A DNA stretch of 64,000 nt from Leadbetterella sp035299025 (GTDB lineage Bacteria > Bacteroidota > Bacteroidia > Cytophagales > Spirosomataceae): the NCBI GenBank assembly GCA_035299025.1, contig DATGXK010000008.1:930001-994000 (forward strand). The letters run 5' to 3'. Positions within the stretch are counted from its first letter, which is position 1. The number at the start of each line of letters is the position of its first letter. Shown piece by piece: positions 17,466 to 25,507 of the stretch. The translations under genes and the position numbers were made by a program. The notes beneath the pieces were generated by a model. That model was not told the DNA's origin. It searched no databases and saw nothing but the letters and a program-made list of their open reading frames with translations.

Positions 17466-18926
17466 CCGCACGGAATGTTTCAACACCTCAACAGCTTCCC
17501 TCAACTCTTCAATAGTAGACGAAGCAAAGCCAAGGCGGGTATAGTTTTTGATTTTGCCCTCTACATTGTGATGAACGCCATTCGAAAGGTGAAGGCCATT
17601 TTTCAGAGCTGTTTCAGCCGTTTTCTGCATATCTATTTCATCAGCAAATTTTACCCAAACAGACATACCGCCTTCAGGTATCTGAAAATCAACTAGATTT
17701 CCGAATACATTTTTCAGCTCTTCACAGAAAAAATCTCGTCTGATTTTATATTCTTTAAGCCCTTTGCGTAAATGTTTCTGGATTATTCCTTCATGCAAAA
17801 GTTGGGCTATGGCGTTTTCGAGCATATTGTCGCCTTGACGGTCGATGATTCTTCTGTAGTGTGCCAAATGCTCAATCACATCTTCGGTGGCTACCAAATA
17901 ACCTACCCGAAATGCGGGCGAAATACTTTTGGTAAATGAGCCAGAATACAAAACCATACCCTGATTGTCAGCACTTGCAAGTGGCACCAATGGCCTACTT
18001 TGGTAATGGAAATCATAGTCGTAATCGTCCTCGAAGATGATGAACTTGTATTTTTGAGCCAACTGAAGAAGCTTAATTCTTCGGTCGGCTTTTAATGTCA
18101 CAGTAGTCGGGTAGTTGTGGTGCGAGGTTATATAAATTAGTCTGATTGTATTACTTTTGCACAAATCTTCCAGAGCGTCCACATCAAGGCCGTTTTCATC
18201 TATCGGCACTTTCAAAAGTTCTGCACCAACTTGCAAGAAACTGATATTAGCACTTTGCCAGCTTGACTCTCCAATGGCCACTTTATCGCCAGCCTTAATA
18301 AATGCCAGACTGGTAAGATACAAACCCATTATTGTGCCTCTCACAATCAGCAAATTGTTTTCATTGATATTCAGTCCTCGGGTTTCATTCAAATATTTGG
18401 CTAGTTCTTTTCTGAGCCAAAGACTTCCTTTTGTGTCGCCATAGCCGAGTTTTTGATAAGAATTTCCAAGAATCAAATTACTGCGATAGGCTCTTGCCAA
18501 GTCTGCCAATGGAGCCAATCGTGGGTCTGGAAAGCCGTCGTCGAGATGAAGTTTATCTGTGGCTTTTATCACTTCTCGGATAAGGAAATCTTTCTTTTCA
18601 ATTGCAAATCCAGCACTTTTTGATTTTTGATTTTTTTGATTTTCTTCTAAAAATTGTGGGATTATTTCAGGAAGATTTTGAGCCACGAAAGTCCCATTTC
18701 CTTGTTTGGTTTCGAGCCATCCCTGGGTTATAAGTTCGTCATAAACTTGAGTAATGGTTTTTCGATGGACGCCCAAGGCTTCGCTTAAAGCCCTAGAGCT
18801 GAGTAGTTTTTGACCAAAAGACAGTTTTCCTTCACGTATCAAAACCATCAATTGTTGAGAAATCTGCTGATAAATAGGGGTTTTCAAAGATTTATCTATC
18901 GAAATGTTTGATTTGAAAGGAAACAT
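17424..18926 (-). CDS. MocR/GabR-type transcription regulator (GntR HTH fused to aminotransferase domain)
   Basis: A 500-aa regulator; the ATG at 18926 (MFPFKSNISIDKSLKTPIYQQ) is preferred over the frame reaching 19109, which overlaps the divergent gene. A GntR-type winged helix spans about 10-85 (LSSRALSEALGVHRKTITQVYDEL). A class I aminotransferase fold follows, with a PLP-binding Lys in YSGSFTKSISPAFRVGY. Members sense PLP or amino compounds and control neighbouring genes, here probably the divergent GNAT/flavin-binding pair. The last about 15 residues (FTSATLSEREYAQ) are encoded by the 19-bp repeat array, so the native C-terminus was replaced or extended by repeat sequence. Confidence 0.92.
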   Translation of the reverse strand: MFPFKSNISIDKSLKTPIYQQISQQLMVLIREGKLSFGQKLLSSRALSEALGVHRKTITQVYDELITQGWLETKQGNGTFVAQNLPEIIPQFLEENQKNQKSKSAGFAIEKKDFLIREVIKATDKLHLDDGFPDPRLAPLADLARAYRSNLILGNSYQKLGYGDTKGSLWLRKELAKYLNETRGLNINENNLLIVRGTIMGLYLTSLAFIKAGDKVAIGESSWQSANISFLQVGAELLKVPIDENGLDVDALEDLCKSNTIRLIYITSHHNYPTTVTLKADRRIKLLQLAQKYKFIIFEDDYDYDFHYQSRPLVPLASADNQGMVLYSGSFTKSISPAFRVGYLVATEDVIEHLAHYRRIIDRQGDNMLENAIAQLLHEGIIQKHLRKGLKEYKIRRDFFCEELKNVFGNLVDFQIPEGGMSVWVKFADEIDMQKTAETALKNGLHLSNGVHHNVEGKIKNYTRLGFASSTIEELREAVEVLKHSVRFTSATLSEREYAQ

Positions 18927-18928
18927 AA

Positions 18929-18958
18929 ATTGGACTACTCGTTTTGTAAATATTGGAC
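18929..18958. promoter_or_regulatory. Candidate MocR operator: ATTGGAC direct repeats
   Basis: The 7-mer ATTGGAC occurs at 18929-18935 and 18952-18958, 23 bp apart (about two helical turns), in the 80-bp gap between the divergent MocR gene and the GNAT gene. MocR proteins usually bind direct repeats in such gaps. The second copy ends just before the -33 element of the GNAT promoter. Confidence 0.45.
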
Positions 18959-18961
18959 GAT

Positions 18962-18990
18962 TTGTATAAGCCAGTAAAAGTATAGTTTTG
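18962..18990 (+). promoter_or_regulatory. Bacteroidota-type promoter for the GNAT/flavin-binding pair
   Basis: TTG at 18962-18964, an 18-base spacer, then TAGTTTTG at 18983-18990, matching the TTG-N17-23-TAnnTTTG consensus. The start codon at 19007 follows 16 bases later, giving a very short leader. Confidence 0.6.
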
Positions 18991-19006
18991 TGGTGTAATA
19001 AAAAAT

Positions 19007-19429
19007 ATGATGGAAATAAAATTTGCAGAAACCGAAGAAGATTTAAAGAAATGCTTGGAAGTGATACAGGCCTTGCGACCGCATTTGACGTTAGCTCGGT
19101 TCCTTTCATTGATTCCAGAAATGAAGAAAGAATCCTACCGGCTTGCTTTCATTGAAGAAAATGGAAAAGCCGTTTCTGCTTGCGGATTCAGATACATGAC
19201 TACGCTTTTTGAGGGTAGGTATATCTATATTGACGACCTCAGCACTTTGCCCGAAGGGAGAGGAAAAGGTTACGCTGGAGCACTTTTTGATTTTGTGGTT
19301 GATATTGCCAAAAAGGAAGGACTCCCAGCCGTTCATTTAGATTCGGGCCATCAACGATTTGATGCTCACAGACTTTACCTCAACAAAGGAATGAAGATTG
19401 TTTACCATCATTTTAGACTTGAAATTTGA
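19007..19429 (+). CDS. GNAT family N-acetyltransferase
   Basis: A 140-aa protein with the GNAT fold: an acetyl-CoA pyrophosphate-binding loop LPEGRGKGYAGALFDFV (about 83-99) preceded by the beta4 strand YIYIDDLST, and the C-terminal YLNKGMKIVYHHF. It transfers an acetyl group to an amine on an unknown small molecule or protein. Two consecutive ATGs at 19007 and 19010 allow either start. It is the first gene after the MocR-controlled promoter, 29 bases before the flavin-binding gene. Confidence 0.88.
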   Translation: MMEIKFAETEEDLKKCLEVIQALRPHLTLARFLSLIPEMKKESYRLAFIEENGKAVSACGFRYMTTLFEGRYIYIDDLSTLPEGRGKGYAGALFDFVVDIAKKEGLPAVHLDSGHQRFDAHRLYLNKGMKIVYHHFRLEI

Positions 19430-19458
19430 TTTAGAATTTTTTAAAAACGAAGAAAATT

Positions 19459-20097
19459 ATGATACAGCAAACCCCACGAACTACCACGAGTAGAATGCCC
19501 AAGCGTACACAATACGATGAAGAATTAGTTTATTCTATTTTGGACGAAGCCTTATTTTGTACCATTAGCTATGCCATTGATAATCAACCTTTTTCTATCC
19601 CAACAGCATTCGTTAGGAAAGAAAATAGATTATATATCCACGGTTCTGTGGGCAGCCATTTTTTACGAGGAATAGAGTCAGGAATACCCGTTTGCATTTC
19701 AGTTATGCTTACCGATGCTTTGGTGGTGGCCAAGTCTGCGTTTCACCATTCGGTCAATTACAGGTCAGTTATTATCTTTTCAAATGCAGTAAAACACGAA
19801 GAGTTTGACGAAAAAGCTTCTTTTTTTCAAGAATTGACAGAAAAAATAGTACCGAACAGTTGGGATTATCTCCGCCCAATGAAAGCCAACGAAGTAAACA
19901 AAACCACACTTTTATCTTTCGAAATATCAGAAGCTTCGGCACGCATGAGGACTGGAATGCCAAACGACGATGAAGCTGATAAAAACTTGCCGATTTGGTC
20001 AGGAATTATCCCGATTCCGAGCAACAGGTTAAACCCTATAGCGGATGAAAACAGTGTGAATATTCCTTTGCCAGAGCATTTGAATTATACCTCATAA
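19459..20097 (+). CDS. Pyridoxamine 5'-phosphate oxidase-like flavin-binding protein
   Basis: A 212-aa protein of the FMN-binding split-barrel group. Visible features are MPKRTQYDEELVYSILDEALFCTISYAIDNQPFSIPTAFV, YIHGSVGSHFLRGI and ICISVMLTDALVVAKSAFHHSVNYRSVIIF, typical of the COG3467 type (formerly NimA-like). These proteins bind FMN or F420-like cofactors and reduce small molecules; the exact reaction is unknown. Transcribed with the upstream GNAT and divergent from MocR, it may serve in detoxification or vitamin B6-linked metabolism. Confidence 0.85.
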   Translation: MIQQTPRTTTSRMPKRTQYDEELVYSILDEALFCTISYAIDNQPFSIPTAFVRKENRLYIHGSVGSHFLRGIESGIPVCISVMLTDALVVAKSAFHHSVNYRSVIIFSNAVKHEEFDEKASFFQELTEKIVPNSWDYLRPMKANEVNKTTLLSFEISEASARMRTGMPNDDEADKNLPIWSGIIPIPSNRLNPIADENSVNIPLPEHLNYTS

Positions 20098-20160
20098 ATC
20101 ATAAAAACCAATAATTTTCAGAAAGCCAGACAGCCAAAGCCATTTGTTGAAAGCAAATAT

Positions 20161-20168
20161 TATCTTTG
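20161..20168 (+). promoter_or_regulatory. Candidate -7 element of gcvT
   Basis: TATCTTTG matches TAnnTTTG 22 bases before the gcvT start codon. A TTG lies only 14 bases upstream, shorter than usual, so the -33 element is uncertain. Confidence 0.35.
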
Positions 20169-20190
20169 TAAAAAAAACAAAAATCAACAA

Positions 20191-21285
20191 ATGGACGCAA
20201 AGAAAATAACCCTCAGTGACTTTCACGAATCAATTGCTGGCAAAATGGTGCCTTTTGCAGGCTTTTATATGCCTGTTAGATATTCATCTGACAATGAAGA
20301 GCACCGTTGTGTGCGTGAAGGCGTGGGTGTTTTTGACGTGTCGCACATGGGTGAGTTCCACCTGAAAGGTGAAAAAGCCTTGGATTTGATTCAATATGTA
20401 ACTTCAAATGACGCTTCTGTTTTATTTGATGGAAAAATTCAATATGCTTACTTACCCAATAAAGAGGGTGGGGTAGTGGATGACCTTTTGGTTTATAAAA
20501 TCCAAGACAACGAATACATGTTGGTCGTCAATGCGGGAAATATAGAAAAAGATTGGAATTGGATTTCGAGCCACAACACTTTTGGCGTTGAAATGACAGA
20601 CCTTTCAGATGCAACGAGCTTATTTGCTGTTCAAGGACCAAAAGCTACCGCGACACTCCAAAAGCTGACCAGTATCGATTTGTCTGCAATGGATTATTAT
20701 ACCTTCGTAAAAGGCGAATTTGCAGGACATCAAAACATTACGATTTCGGCTACAGGCTATACAGGAGCAGGCGGATTCGAGATTTATCTGCCTAATGAAG
20801 TTGCAGAAGAGGTTTGGAAGAAAATATTTGAAGCAGGAGCAGAGTTTGATATCAAACCAATTGGCTTGGGAGCAAGAGATACCTTGAGACTTGAAATGGG
20901 CTATTGTCTTTATGGCAACGACATCACAGATACTACATCGCCGCTTGAAGCAGGCTTAGGTTGGGTGACTAAATTCACCAAAAGTTTTATTAATAGTGAA
21001 AATCTTTTGGCTCAAAAGCAAGCTGGTTTAAAGCAAAAATTAGTTGGCCTTGAAATGATCGATCGTGGAATACCTCGTAGTCACTACGAAATCTGTGACG
21101 CAAATGGAAATAGGGTTGGAGAAATTACCTCAGGTACGCAATCACCAACTTTGAATAAGGGCATTGCGATGGGTTTTGTAAAAACCGAATTCAGCAAAGC
21201 AGGAACAGAAATCTTTGTAAAAATCAGAGAAAAATTGGTGAAAGCACAAGTGGTGAAATTACCTTTTGTGAAGCCTGGGGTGTAA
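20191..21285 (+). CDS. gcvT: Glycine cleavage system T protein (aminomethyltransferase)
   Basis: A 364-aa enzyme that moves the methylene group from the aminomethyl-lipoyl H protein to tetrahydrofolate, releasing ammonia. Conserved parts include MVPFAGFYMPVRYSS, VFDVSHMGEF, SATGYTGAGGFEIYLP (folate-binding) and GLGARDTLRLEMGYCLYGNDI. Length is normal for the family. gcvH and gcvP are not in the window, which is common in Bacteroidota where gcv genes are scattered. Confidence 0.96.
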   Translation: MDAKKITLSDFHESIAGKMVPFAGFYMPVRYSSDNEEHRCVREGVGVFDVSHMGEFHLKGEKALDLIQYVTSNDASVLFDGKIQYAYLPNKEGGVVDDLLVYKIQDNEYMLVVNAGNIEKDWNWISSHNTFGVEMTDLSDATSLFAVQGPKATATLQKLTSIDLSAMDYYTFVKGEFAGHQNITISATGYTGAGGFEIYLPNEVAEEVWKKIFEAGAEFDIKPIGLGARDTLRLEMGYCLYGNDITDTTSPLEAGLGWVTKFTKSFINSENLLAQKQAGLKQKLVGLEMIDRGIPRSHYEICDANGNRVGEITSGTQSPTLNKGIAMGFVKTEFSKAGTEIFVKIREKLVKAQVVKLPFVKPGV

Positions 21286-21352
21286 TATTATAGCCCGAGT
21301 CTGTTTTTTCAATAAATTGGCAAGTTTTTCAAAACATCAACCTTAAAACAAA

Positions 21353-22087
21353 ATGAAACTAAATAACAAAGTAGCCATCATCACTGGCGGAGCCAGAGGA
21401 ATCGGCAAGGCTTCGGCCGAATTATTTGCTAAAGAAGGAGCAACGGTTATCATCTGGGATTTACTTGACGCTGGCCAAGAAACTGCTGCTGAAATAGTAA
21501 AAGCAGGGGGAAACTGTCAGTTCATGAAAGTGGCAGTCACAGACCCTGCGGCTATCGAAATTGCCGTTTCTGCAATCATCAAACAACATCATAGAATAGA
21601 TATTTTGATCAACAATGCGGGCATCACCCGTGATAAAAGTATGCTAAAAATGACCCATGACGAATGGCAATCGGTGATTGATGTGAATTTAACAGGGGTT
21701 TTTAACTGCACAAAAGCCGTTGTTCCGTACATGGTAGAGCAAAAGTTTGGAAGAATAATTTGCACCTCGTCAATAGTCGGAATTTCAGGTAATTTTGGTC
21801 AAACCAATTACGTAGCTACAAAAGCTGCGATAATAGGTATGGTAAAAACTTGGGCTAAGGAATTCGGGAAACACAACATCACCGCAAATGCAGTAGCTCC
21901 AGGCTTTATAAAAACCGACATGACAGATCTTATGCCGCAGGAAGTTATAGATAAAATGGTGTCCGAAATACCAGCAAAACGTATGGGCTTACCGATAGAC
22001 ATTGCTAATGCATATCTGTTTTTGGCATCAGATGAAGCTTCATTTATCAATGGCCATACGCTTTCGGTGAATGGTGGGATGGTGTAA
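21353..22087 (+). CDS. SDR family oxidoreductase, FabG-like (3-oxoacyl-ACP reductase)
   Basis: A 244-aa short-chain dehydrogenase. The NADP-binding TGGARGIGKAS lies at 10-20, NNAG in DILINNAGITRD, and the catalytic Ser-Tyr-Lys in TSSIVGISG and NYVATKAA. C-terminal VNGGMV matches FabG/PhaB-type reductases. It could reduce 3-oxoacyl-ACP or acetoacetyl-CoA; a separate housekeeping fabG probably exists, so I give no symbol. It follows gcvT by 67 bases on the same strand. Confidence 0.88.
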   Translation: MKLNNKVAIITGGARGIGKASAELFAKEGATVIIWDLLDAGQETAAEIVKAGGNCQFMKVAVTDPAAIEIAVSAIIKQHHRIDILINNAGITRDKSMLKMTHDEWQSVIDVNLTGVFNCTKAVVPYMVEQKFGRIICTSSIVGISGNFGQTNYVATKAAIIGMVKTWAKEFGKHNITANAVAPGFIKTDMTDLMPQEVIDKMVSEIPAKRMGLPIDIANAYLFLASDEASFINGHTLSVNGGMV

Positions 22088-22143
22088 GTTTAACAGAAAA
22101 TATAAATTTGTTGATAAAAAAAGTAGAAAGAAAAAGAAATTCT

Positions 22144-22164
22144 ATCCGTGTTAAATCAGTGTTC
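22144..22164. repeat. Solo half-copy of a dispersed ATCCGTGT...CAGTGTTC repeat
   Basis: ATCCGTG followed by TTAAATCAGTGTTC matches the right arm of the large palindrome at 59410-59445 (same ends, shorter centre). It lies 3' of both the SDR gene and the convergent adenosine deaminase gene. Confidence 0.5.
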
Positions 22165-22166
22165 TT

Positions 22167-23597
22167 TCACTTCTCAAAAACTATTTTCTCAAATTCAAGA
22201 AAATCGTTTTCCAGTTTCTTCAAAATAGAAGTTTTCATACTTTCCTCTTCAATAAACGAAAAGCGAATACTGTTGAAAACTAATTGTTTAATTTCTGAAT
22301 AAGAAAACTCTGGATAGCGTTTGGCTAGCAAAACGTATTGTTCCGTAAGATTGGTTCTTAAAACTCCGGCATCGTCGGTAGAAATTACAATTGGAACTCC
22401 GTGTTGATGATAAAGCGAAATGGGATGCTCGTCGTTTTTAACATTCAGAATAAATTCATTACTCGTCAGGTTAATTTCTACTGCAATTTGCTCGTCTTTC
22501 ATTTTTTTCAAAAGCGAAAAAGCATCTTTTTCAAATGGCATGTCTATTCCATGTCCAACTCGCTTCGCATTGGCCACAGAAATGGCTTCATTGATGTGCC
22601 AGGTAAGCTCTTCTGGTTTTACCAAACCTAGTGTCAATTCCCCAGCGTGAAGTGCGTTTTTAGTTTTTGGAAATTTCTTGTTGAGATACTTATACATTCG
22701 CATGTGCAGCCAATAATCATTCATGGCCACTTCACGGTCCTCTTGGCCCACAATGTTTACACCATTTATTAACTGACTGCTCTGATCGGATAGATAACAC
22801 ACCACTAAATCGCCAAAAACCTCTGCAGGCTGCTTTAATCGGAGGATAGCATTTTGGTAGCGAAGCCTAAAACTCGTATCATCAATATTATTGGCGGAGT
22901 GTATTTTTTCTAAATCGTCATTATAAATTTTTGCTTGATTTTGAGCACCATTTTTCAAGAAATAAGTATACAATTCATCTAAAACTTTTTCCAAATCTTG
23001 CTCATTTTTGTTGACTTGAGCAGCTTTCAAAAGCTTATTAAAACTATTGATTTCGTTGTGGTTTCCTTTGAAAAATAGCAAAAACATAGTTTCTATGTAG
23101 CTCACGTTTTCTTTTATGGCTCTTTCCTTTAGTTCTAAAAGACCAGTAGCAAGCTTAGGGTCTTTGGCTGGCACAAAACCATCGAAAGTGCTAAAAAAGT
23201 GATCATCTGATGGGCCTTTTGAGGGATGAAAGTCTTTGTTTGACCATTTTTCGAGAAGTTTTTGTCTGTAAACTCCAAACTCGTTTTTCTGAACCAGATC
23301 CGAAATTTTTCTCCAATTTTTCTCTTTTTGTAGGTCAGCAGAGAGACTTTTTTGAACAGATAAAGTGTTGATATTGAGCCAGAAATCATTTTTTATGGCG
23401 TACTCAATAAATGTTTCGGTATAAATAGAGCCGTCGTAATGGTGATGCAAATCTCCGCCTTTGGGCATGGCTGAAAAGAAGGCCCTTAGTTGAGCAGTAT
23501 TAGTACGAATTTTATCAAATTGGACGTCGAAAGATTGGCTTTTTGCAGATAAAAAACTGAATACGGAAAGAATGATTAATTTCTTCACTTGGTTCAT
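22167..23597 (-). CDS. Exported adenosine deaminase-like protein (ADGF type)
   Basis: A 476-aa protein with a signal peptide (MNQVKKLIILSVFSFLSAKSQS). Metal-binding motifs of the adenosine/AMP deaminase family are visible: GDLHHHYDGS with His51-53, NALHAGE, VGHGIDMPFE and VISTDDAGVL. It would hydrolyse extracellular adenosine to inosine and ammonia. The extra N-terminal insert (about 75-240) makes it longer than cytosolic Add (about 340 aa), as in secreted ADGF-type enzymes. It stands alone. Confidence 0.85.
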   Translation of the reverse strand: MNQVKKLIILSVFSFLSAKSQSFDVQFDKIRTNTAQLRAFFSAMPKGGDLHHHYDGSIYTETFIEYAIKNDFWLNINTLSVQKSLSADLQKEKNWRKISDLVQKNEFGVYRQKLLEKWSNKDFHPSKGPSDDHFFSTFDGFVPAKDPKLATGLLELKERAIKENVSYIETMFLLFFKGNHNEINSFNKLLKAAQVNKNEQDLEKVLDELYTYFLKNGAQNQAKIYNDDLEKIHSANNIDDTSFRLRYQNAILRLKQPAEVFGDLVVCYLSDQSSQLINGVNIVGQEDREVAMNDYWLHMRMYKYLNKKFPKTKNALHAGELTLGLVKPEELTWHINEAISVANAKRVGHGIDMPFEKDAFSLLKKMKDEQIAVEINLTSNEFILNVKNDEHPISLYHQHGVPIVISTDDAGVLRTNLTEQYVLLAKRYPEFSYSEIKQLVFNSIRFSFIEEESMKTSILKKLENDFLEFEKIVFEK

Positions 23598-23690
23598 TGT
23601 TGAGTTTAAACAAGAGTTTAAATTCTCTGCAAGTTACGAAATATTTTCTTCTGAGTAAAATCTTGATAGCGAATCAGAATGGCGTGTAAA

Positions 23691-24572
23691 TCACTTAAAG
23701 ATTCCCTTCGGGTCGGCTTTTCTTTTCAAAAGTTCGCCCAAAATCTCGTAATTCACTTCTTTTGTGTTTAGCTCATAGCCTTTATGAAAACTGTCCCAAG
23801 CTTCGTCAAGTTTGTTTTCGATAATATTTACAAGCGTCAGTTGCATGAATGCAGGCGTATATTTTGGCTGAATTTCCAACGATTTTGAGAGCAAATTTCT
23901 AGCATTGGCAGATTCTATAAGTGAATTTGGGTTATTAAGGGCCGTTTTGATATAAACCGTGGCCAAGTCAACCATAAGCACATAGTTTGGCTCTTTTGAT
24001 ATCTCCAAACCTTTGCTCATCAATTTTATGGCGTTTGGAAAGTTGGCAGACTGAAACTCTATGACGCCTAATCCCCAATAGACGTCCACATTATCGGGGC
24101 TTAACAGCCACGAAAGATTAAACCGATGAATGGCGGTGTTTTTATCGCCATCCGCCAAGTAGTCCCAACCCATTTTTGAAAAAAACTCGCTGCCTTCGGT
24201 TCTTGACTTAAATTGTTTGTCACAATCCGAAACGAAAAGTTGATCGTCTATTTGTTGGGATTCGGATTTAGTATAACCCCCAAATAGTGGCACAAAGTTG
24301 ACATCAAGACCTAGCGGAGCTGTTTTGTTCACAATCACAACTTCTGCAGATTCCTCTAGCAAAGCCGTAGATTCGGCTTTTGGCTTGGCTAAAAGGGTTG
24401 TTTGAGTAGTTTTTTTCTCGGTAGATATACCATTAGCCTTCACCAAGGAACTACTTCCTACGGTTTGAGACTTAAGCACAATTTGCTGGGCATTTAATGC
24501 CACACTTAAGCTCGTACAAAGACCTACTATAACTATATTTTTAACCAAAGCCTTATCTTTTCTTAAAAGCAT
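23691..24572 (-). CDS. Exported TPR-repeat protein of unknown function
   Basis: A 293-aa protein; the ATG at 24572 (MLLRKDKALVKNIVIVGLCTSLSVALNAQ) gives a signal peptide, while the longer frame to 24638 does not. A low-complexity linker (about 30-100, rich in Ser/Thr/Lys) leads to TPR-like helices (WDYLADGDKNTAIHRFNLSW, DVYWGLGVIEFQSANFPNAI, EPNYVLMVDLATVYIKTAL). It has the look of a periplasmic scaffold. No specific function can be given. Confidence 0.75.
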   Translation of the reverse strand: MLLRKDKALVKNIVIVGLCTSLSVALNAQQIVLKSQTVGSSSLVKANGISTEKKTTQTTLLAKPKAESTALLEESAEVVIVNKTAPLGLDVNFVPLFGGYTKSESQQIDDQLFVSDCDKQFKSRTEGSEFFSKMGWDYLADGDKNTAIHRFNLSWLLSPDNVDVYWGLGVIEFQSANFPNAIKLMSKGLEISKEPNYVLMVDLATVYIKTALNNPNSLIESANARNLLSKSLEIQPKYTPAFMQLTLVNIIENKLDEAWDSFHKGYELNTKEVNYEILGELLKRKADPKGIFK

Positions 24573-24737
24573 ATTAGAAACGCTAATTTTCAAAAAATAT
24601 TTAAAATTTAATAATATTCTTTGAAATTTTCGTGCCAATTTTTTCTCGCGTATACTATTCTGATTATGAGCTGGTTATGTCGACAAATTTAACTCAATAT
24701 TTCCTTCAGTGATTTAAAGATCTTCGGTTTATGATTA

Positions 24738-25073
24738 TTAATTGTCTTTCGAAACCATTTTCGAAACAACTAATTTTAAATCCTCAAGATTATTCTGGGT
24801 TATTCCCCAAAGAAGTTCTAGGTCTACTCCGAAATATTCATGAATGAGGAAATTTCGAAAGGCAACTATTTTTCTCCATTCAATTTCCTGATTTTCATTT
24901 TTTAAACTCTCACTTAGATGATTTGCGGCTTCTCCTGTAATTTCCAATTGTCTCTCTATTGCAAATCTAAGTTGTAGTTCATTAAAAAAATCATCTTTCG
25001 TTTTACCTTCCAAAAAGGATTCAATGTAATTGATGGCATCTAGTATATGCAGAAGTCAAGCCTTATCTGTCAT
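24738..25073 (-). pseudogene. hepT: HepT-type toxin (DUF86) interrupted by an in-frame TGA at codon 6
   Basis: Read from the ATG at 25073 the frame gives MTDKA, then TGA (25056-25058), then LLHILDAINYIES and FLEGKTKDDFF, followed without shift by the rest of a HEPN/DUF86 protein of about 111 codons. The HepT catalytic R-x4-H-x-Y signature is intact (Arg73, His78, Tyr80: RNFLIHEY). One C-to-T change from CGA (Arg) would create this TGA. Translation could only restart at a weak internal codon such as the TTG at 25013 (91 aa), which lacks the first helix. The ATG overlaps the mntA stop by 11 bases, the usual arrangement of the pair. It is a likely inactivated RNase toxin, unless this is a sequencing error. 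Confidence 0.85.
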
Positions 25074-25368
25074 TTGATTTGGAATAAATTAGTTTCATTT
25101 CTTTCTCAATGACAGGTTTGATATGTCTTGAAAGCCCATTTGAGCTTACCAAGTCAACAGATTTTTTTAAGAGGAGGCTCAGCTGTTCTTTCATATCAAG
25201 AAACTTAAAAAAATCGGCACCGTTTTGATAGTCTAGGTCCACCAAAATATCAACGTCACTTTTTTCGGACTCTTCGTTTCTAGCAAACGAACCGAAAATA
25301 TACGCCTTTTTTACGGGCTGCCGCGAAAAATATGATTCTATTATCTTTTGACTTTCAGTACTTAACAT
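25063..25368 (-). CDS. mntA: MntA-type nucleotidyltransferase antitoxin
   Basis: A 101-aa minimal nucleotidyltransferase; the ATG at 25368 (MLSTESQKIIESYFSRQ) is chosen over the longer frame to 25470. The core GSFxRx10DxD motif is present: Gly26-Ser27 and Asp38/Asp40 in IFGSFARNEESEKSDVDILVD. In MntA/HepT systems this enzyme adds AMP groups to the HepT tyrosine to neutralise it. The toxin gene immediately downstream carries a nonsense codon, so the antitoxin may now be without a partner. Confidence 0.88.
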   Translation of the reverse strand: MLSTESQKIIESYFSRQPVKKAYIFGSFARNEESEKSDVDILVDLDYQNGADFFKFLDMKEQLSLLLKKSVDLVSSNGLSRHIKPVIEKEMKLIYSKSNDR

Positions 25369-25464
25369 TTTTGTTTTTTTAAGTCGACACACAAATATAT
25401 AAAAACCAAGTAGAAGTTTTGTTAAATTTTGGAATTGAAGAAAGGGCTTAGTTGAAAACAAAAA

Positions 25465-25488
25465 AGCCACTCAAAAACTTGAGTGGCT
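25465..25488 (-). terminator. Terminator hairpin after the ABC-F gene
   Basis: AGCCACTCAA (25465-25474) and TTGAGTGGCT (25479-25488) form a perfect 10-bp stem with a 4-base loop. On the minus strand it is followed by a T-rich run (TTTTTGTTTTC), fitting a Rho-independent terminator for the gene ending at 25508. Confidence 0.8.
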
Positions 25489-25507
25489 AAGTATGGCAAT
25501 CTATGTT

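Noticed and set aside
25056..25058. TGA in hepT read as selenocysteine
   Set aside because: No selenocysteine insertion hairpin is evident after it, HepT proteins have no Sec, and a CGA-to-TGA mutation explains it.
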